Source of the DNA: Candidatus Nanopelagicales bacterium
Lineage (GTDB): Bacteria; Actinomycetota; Actinomycetes; S36-B12
NCBI GenBank assembly: GCA_030836325.1
Contig: JAURQC010000022.1
Span: 1-9,532 of the forward strand
Length of the DNA: 9,532 bases
Reading direction: 5' to 3'
The notes below the pieces were generated by a model. It did no database searches. It saw only the letters and a program-made list of their open reading frames with translations, and was not told the origin of the DNA. Positions 7,228 through 9,532 of the stretch are shown in pieces. Position numbers and translations under genes: made by a program. How positions within the stretch are numbered: the first letter of the stretch is position 1; the number at the start of each line of letters is the position of its first letter.

Positions 7228-8247
7228 CTACTGTCCCTTGAGAATCTTGCTGACGTACTGGCCGACGGCATGCACCGCGCTCATCGTTCCGGCGTAGTCC
7301 ATGTGGGTCGGGCCCACGATGCCGAGTGACGCTACCGGCTCATCACTACGACCGTAACCGGCGGTCACAACGGAAGTCGATTCGAGCCCTTGGACATCGT
7401 TCTCCTGACCAATACGAACCGTCACCGGAGACTCGATCGAGAGCTCACCGAGCAAGCGCAAGAGCACCACCTGCTCTTCGAGTGCTTCCAGAACCGGTTG
7501 GATCGCCATCGGGAACGACTGTTGATAGCGCGCCAGATGCGCCGTTCCACCGAGGACAACGCGTTCCTCGATGCGCTCGGTAACCGCCTCCAAGACAGTG
7601 GCCATCACCGCCTGGACTAGCCGCTGGTCTTGAGCCTGGAAGGACTTATCGAGATCCTTGAGTGCATCGGGGACGAAGGCGAAAGGCTTGTCGGCGACGG
7701 CCGCATTGAGTCGGGACCGCAAGTCGGTAAGGACGTCGTCGGACAATGGAGCGGAACATTCGATGACGCGTTGCTCCACGCGACCGGTATCCATGATCAC
7801 CACAAGCATCAAGCGCGTCTCGCCCACGGCGATCAATTCAATGTGGCGCACGCTGCTGCGCTCGAGCGACGGATATTGCACCAGCGCCACCTGCTGGGTG
7901 ACCTGGGCGAGCAAACGAACGGTTCGACCCATGACGTCGTCGAGATCGACAGCATCACCAAGGAATCGTTCGATGGCCTTGCGCTCTGCCGCACTCATCG
8001 GCTTGACGTCGGAGATCTGGTCGACGAACAACCGGTAGCCGCGGTCGGTGGGGATTCGACCGGCGGAGGTGTGCGGGTGGGTGATGTAGCCCTCGTCCTC
8101 CAGCGCCGCCATGTCGTTGCGGATGGTGGCCGGCGAGACGCCGAGGTTGTGTCGTTCGACCAGGGCCTTGGAGCCAACCGGCTCGTGGGTCGCGACGTAG
8201 TCCTCCACGATGGCCCGCAGGACGGCGAGCCGGCGTTCTTCGAGCAC
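7228..8247 (-). CDS. hrcA: Heat-inducible transcription repressor HrcA
   Basis: HrcA is the dimeric repressor that binds CIRCE elements and is released on heat shock, classically controlling groE and related operons. The 339-residue protein has an N-terminal winged-helix domain with [20 protein letters not shown] (about 36-55) and [18 protein letters not shown] (about 59-76), both strongly typical. The later part has the GAF-like and dimerisation regions and ends [11 protein letters not shown]. The GTG at 8247 follows AAGAGGAGGT, the best ribosome site in the window. The frame is open as far as 8388, but that extension crosses CIRCE and the toxin gene and is not protein-like. The CIRCE upstream predicts autoregulation of hrcA and of the nine genes that follow. 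Confidence 0.97.
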   Translation of the reverse strand: MLEERRLAVLRAIVEDYVATHEPVGSKALVERHNLGVSPATIRNDMAALEDEGYITHPHTSAGRIPTDRGYRLFVDQISDVKPMSAAERKAIERFLGDAVDLDDVMGRTVRLLAQVTQQVALVQYPSLERSSVRHIELIAVGETRLMLVVIMDTGRVEQRVIECSAPLSDDVLTDLRSRLNAAVADKPFAFVPDALKDLDKSFQAQDQRLVQAVMATVLEAVTERIEERVVLGGTAHLARYQQSFPMAIQPVLEALEEQVVLLRLLGELSIESPVTVRIGQENDVQGLESTSVVTAGYGRSDEPVASLGIVGPTHMDYAGTMSAVHAVGQYVSKILKGQ

Positions 8248-8250
8248 GGC

Positions 8251-8260
8251 ACCTCCTCTT
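8251..8260 (-). promoter_or_regulatory. Strong ribosome binding site of hrcA
   Basis: AAGAGGAGGT on the minus strand is strongly complementary to the 16S rRNA 3' end and lies 3 nt before GTG 8247. It fixes the hrcA start and contrasts with the weak or absent sites at most downstream junctions. Confidence 0.75.
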
Positions 8261-8267
8261 AATTCTG

Positions 8268-8294
8268 CTGGCACTCCCGTGGTCAGAGTGCCAA
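8268..8294. promoter_or_regulatory. CIRCE element (HrcA operator)
   Basis: The arms CTGGCACTC (8268-8276) and GAGTGCCAA (8286-8294) are separated by exactly 9 nt and pair in 8 of 9 positions. The consensus is TTAGCACTC-N9-GAGTGCTAA; the core GCACTC-N9-GAGTGC is perfect. It lies 20 nt upstream of the hrcA start codon, as expected for an operator at the transcription start. Unusually, the right arm encodes the last three toxin residues (Leu-Ala-Leu) and the toxin TGA stop falls at 8285-8283 within the spacer. Confidence 0.93.
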
Positions 8295-8681
8295 GTCTAC
8301 GCCTAGATCCGAAGCCCGCTGAGCGAGCCGCGCATCGAACGTGGCGATGGCCGCGTTCGCCTGCCGAGCCGTGTCCACAACACAGCAATCGGGAAGCCCC
8401 AGGCCGGTGGCTGCCCTAAGCGAGGCCAGGCGCCAGGGTTGGTCGTCATCGACTTTCGTCACGTTCACGCCCAGGAACTCCCAAAGTTCCCGCACTCGGT
8501 CAGCCTTGCCAGCCTTCGAGGGGCGCACGGCTGCTTCGGCGAGGTTGACGGGATGCACCAAGAGGCGTCGTCGAAAAGTCGAGCTTCGGATGAACGAGGC
8601 AGCGTCGTCGTGGTGACGATCCTCGGTGTCAGATAGCGCGATCAAGATGCTGGCATCCAACGTGACGAGTTGCCTAGGCAT
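8283..8681 (-). CDS. PIN-domain toxin, VapC family RNase
   Basis: This 132-residue protein has the PIN-domain pattern of metal-dependent RNases: Asp9 in [11 protein letters not shown], Glu49 in NLAEAAV, Asp98 in [11 protein letters not shown] and Asp116 in ATFDARLA. These acidic residues bind Mg2+ or Mn2+, and VapC toxins cut tRNA or rRNA when released from their antitoxin. The RNA target cannot be read from the sequence. The ATG at 8681 overlaps the antitoxin stop by 8 nt and has GGGACAGG just upstream, as in a toxin-antitoxin operon with the antitoxin first. The 3' end of the gene is built into the CIRCE element of hrcA. All active-site residues are present, so the toxin appears intact. Confidence 0.92.
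   Translation of the reverse strand: MPRQLVTLDASILIALSDTEDRHHDDAASFIRSSTFRRRLLVHPVNLAEAAVRPSKAGKADRVRELWEFLGVNVTKVDDDQPWRLASLRAATGLGLPDCCVVDTARQANAAIATFDARLAQRASDLGVDLAL
8294..8299 (-). promoter_or_regulatory. Putative -10 box of the hrcA operon promoter
   Basis: TAGACT on the minus strand, a TANNNT actinobacterial -10 match, adjoins CIRCE and shares its last base. Transcription would start about 7 nt downstream, inside CIRCE, where HrcA binding would block it. No convincing -35 hexamer lies 16-18 nt further upstream. The box is inside the toxin coding region. Confidence 0.4.
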
Positions 8682-8940
8682 ACCTGTCCCAGTCTGTGCG
8701 CAAGTCTTCGAGGTAGTCCTTGGGATAGCGAATGTCGAGGGAGGCCAATTCCTTCAACGCCAACTCCACAGCCAGCGCCCGCTCAGCTGCCGACAGCTTC
8801 AAGGACTCAGCACCCTTGAGAATCAACTCGCGCATCACGTCGGATCGACTCAGCTCCGGCCACTCCCGCAGGCCTGCGTCAATGGCTTCACCGATGTCAT
8901 CTGTTTCGGTGATCTGATGACGGGGACGCGTCGTAGGCAT
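8674..8940 (-). CDS. Antitoxin of the VapC-type module
   Basis: This 88-residue protein begins MPTTRPRHQITETDDIGEAI. It resembles small actinobacterial antitoxins that start with S/PTTRPRH.(I/V)TET and carry a short helical DNA-binding region (here about 10-45, with LSRSDVMRELILKGAE). A charged C-terminal half ends [17 protein letters not shown], suited to wrapping a PIN toxin. The ATG at 8940 is chosen because the upstream open frame (to 9069) overlaps hemW and the likely operator. There is no Shine-Dalgarno, and a -10-like TACACT stands exactly 6 nt upstream, so a leaderless mRNA is likely. It overlaps the toxin gene by 8 nt. The role is firm by context; the exact antitoxin family is less certain. 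Confidence 0.83.
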   Translation of the reverse strand: MPTTRPRHQITETDDIGEAIDAGLREWPELSRSDVMRELILKGAESLKLSAAERALAVELALKELASLDIRYPKDYLEDLRTDWDRYA

Positions 8941-8946
8941 CCGCAA

Positions 8947-8952
8947 AGTGTA
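8947..8952 (-). promoter_or_regulatory. Putative -10 box of the toxin-antitoxin operon
   Basis: TACACT on the minus strand, a TANNNT match, lies 6 nt before the antitoxin ATG, placing the transcription start at the first base of the start codon. No good -35 hexamer is visible at 16-18 nt. It overlaps the proximal operator repeat. Confidence 0.45.
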
Positions 8953-8977
8953 CCACCGTGAATAGGTGTACCACCTA
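8948..8977. promoter_or_regulatory. Operator-like palindrome and direct repeats of the toxin-antitoxin promoter
   Basis: A 15-bp palindrome, TAGGTG-TAC-CACCTA (8963-8977), has perfect 6-bp arms. Its core GTGTACCACC (8966-8975) recurs exactly at 8948-8957, 18 bp away, so two operator copies lie less than two helical turns apart on nearly the same DNA face. The nearer copy overlaps the -10-like hexamer. This is the layout expected for cooperative autorepression by a toxin-antitoxin complex. The palindrome also contains the hemW stop codon (8977-8975). Confidence 0.68.
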
Positions 8978-9532
8978 GGTCGAAAGCTCCCGAACGATGC
9001 TGTCGGCCAGGAGGCGGCCGTTACGAGTAAGCACGATGCGAGCGTCTGGCTGCCCAGCGGACTCAGCATCGATGAGGCCGCGCTCGACGAGGCTCGCGAG
9101 TTGCTGGTCGCTGCATCCGATCTCGGATTGCGCCAGTCCCTGACGAATGCGAAGGCCCAACATCAACTTCTCGAGTCGGCGTTGCTCGGGCGTTGTCGTT
9201 TCTTCGGCTTCCTGTGGTGAAAGACCTGCCTGGATTCGCTGGGCGTACGTTCGCGGGTGCTTGACGTTCCACCAGCGCGTGCCATCAACGTGACTGTGAG
9301 CACCAGGACCGATTCCCCACCAATCGGCGTTGCGCCAGTAGGCCATGTTGTGTCGGCACTCACCACCTTGTTTCGACCAGTTGCTGACCTCGTACCAGTC
9401 GAAACCAGCTGCCGCGAGGCGGTCATCGATGAGTTCGTAGCGATCGGCTGCGACGTCGTCGTCGGGCATCGGCACTTCACCCCGAGCAACTCGCCTGGCT
9501 AGTGCGGTTCCGTCCTCGACGATCAGGGAGTA
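8975..9532 (-). CDS. hemW: Heme chaperone HemW, C-terminal part (runs off right edge)
   Basis: The frame is open from the right edge to the TAG at 8977-8975, giving 185 residues of a protein of about 400. The segments YSLIVEDGTALARRV, DRYELIDDRLAAAGFDWYEVSNW, CRHNMAYWRNADWWGIGPGAHSH and HPRTYAQRIQAG are strongly typical of HemW, formerly called coproporphyrinogen III oxidase-like HemN. The last part (about 125-180) is the C-terminal winged-helix-like domain. HemW binds heme and is proposed to insert it into respiratory enzymes. The radical SAM CxxxCxxC cluster lies outside the window, so cofactor binding cannot be checked. In Actinomycetota hemW usually lies close to hrcA-dnaJ; here the toxin-antitoxin module separates them by only its own length. 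Confidence 0.95.
   Translation of the reverse strand, partial: YSLIVEDGTALARRVARGEVPMPDDDVAADRYELIDDRLAAAGFDWYEVSNWSKQGGECRHNMAYWRNADWWGIGPGAHSHVDGTRWWNVKHPRTYAQRIQAGLSPQEAEETTTPEQRRLEKLMLGLRIRQGLAQSEIGCSDQQLASLVERGLIDAESAGQPDARIVLTRNGRLLADSIVRELST

Noticed and set aside
6136..7329. Long plus-strand open frame of 397 codons
   Set aside because: It is antisense to dnaJ and the end of hrcA, with no recognisable domain; it results from codon-position GC bias.
8268..8294. CIRCE hairpin as an intrinsic terminator of the toxin gene
   Set aside because: The stem is not followed by a U-run in the transcription direction, and its arms and 9-nt spacer match the HrcA operator precisely.
8248..8388. 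Longer N-terminus for HrcA
   Set aside because: It would translate through the strong ribosome site, CIRCE and the toxin gene; HrcA proteins normally start at the (M/V)LEERR segment.
1..9532. CRISPR array, tRNA, rRNA, insertion sequence or phage genes
   Set aside because: I saw no regularly spaced repeats, clover-leaf sequences, transposase or phage proteins; genes fill almost the whole window.

Overview
The window is a compact, roughly 60% GC stretch of bacterial chromosome. Every gene I can support is on the minus strand, so transcription runs from high to low coordinates. The conserved order hemW, hrcA, dnaJ, rsmE, HIT, phoH, ybeY, CBS-domain membrane protein, cytidine-deaminase-like protein, era is the one known from Actinomycetota (compare the Mycobacterium tuberculosis Rv2374c to Rv2364c region and its Streptomyces counterpart). 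The deaminase-like protein with lost zinc ligands and Actinomycetota-like motif variants in Era and RsmE fit that phylum. Three of the core genes start with GTG at a junction (HAD, HIT, rsmE), and hrcA and dnaJ also start with GTG. I cannot name a genus.

Reading in the direction of transcription, the window opens with the C-terminal half of hemW (9532 to 8975, cut by the window edge). A two-gene VapBC-type toxin-antitoxin module follows (8940 to 8283), fitted almost without spare bases between hemW and hrcA. Its likely operator palindrome overlaps the hemW stop codon. At its other end, the last three toxin codons and its stop codon lie inside a CIRCE element (8294 to 8268), the HrcA operator. 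Then comes a tightly coupled ten-gene run (8247 to 232): hrcA, dnaJ, rsmE, HIT, phoH, ybeY, CBS protein, deaminase-like protein, a HAD-family hydrolase and era. Nearly all junctions are ATGA or GTGA overlaps. The only gap is 29 nt, between rsmE and HIT. After era, 50 AT-richer bases hold a promoter-like sequence for a second antitoxin gene of ribbon-helix-helix type (181 to 1), which runs off the left edge.

The operon joins protein folding and heat-shock control (HrcA, DnaJ) to ribosome and RNA maintenance: RsmE methylates 16S rRNA, YbeY acts in rRNA maturation, Era acts in 30S assembly, and PhoH is an RNA-linked ATPase family. The HAD gene between era and the deaminase-like gene looks like an addition to the usual actinobacterial order. 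The most unusual feature is the toxin-antitoxin module wired into the hrcA control region: no terminator separates vapC from hrcA, so antitoxin-controlled transcription could run into the heat-shock and ribosome operon unless HrcA blocks it at CIRCE. Both antitoxin genes have a -10-like TANNNT hexamer exactly 6 nt before the ATG, which predicts leaderless transcripts. I found no tRNA, rRNA, CRISPR array, insertion sequence or clear intrinsic terminator.
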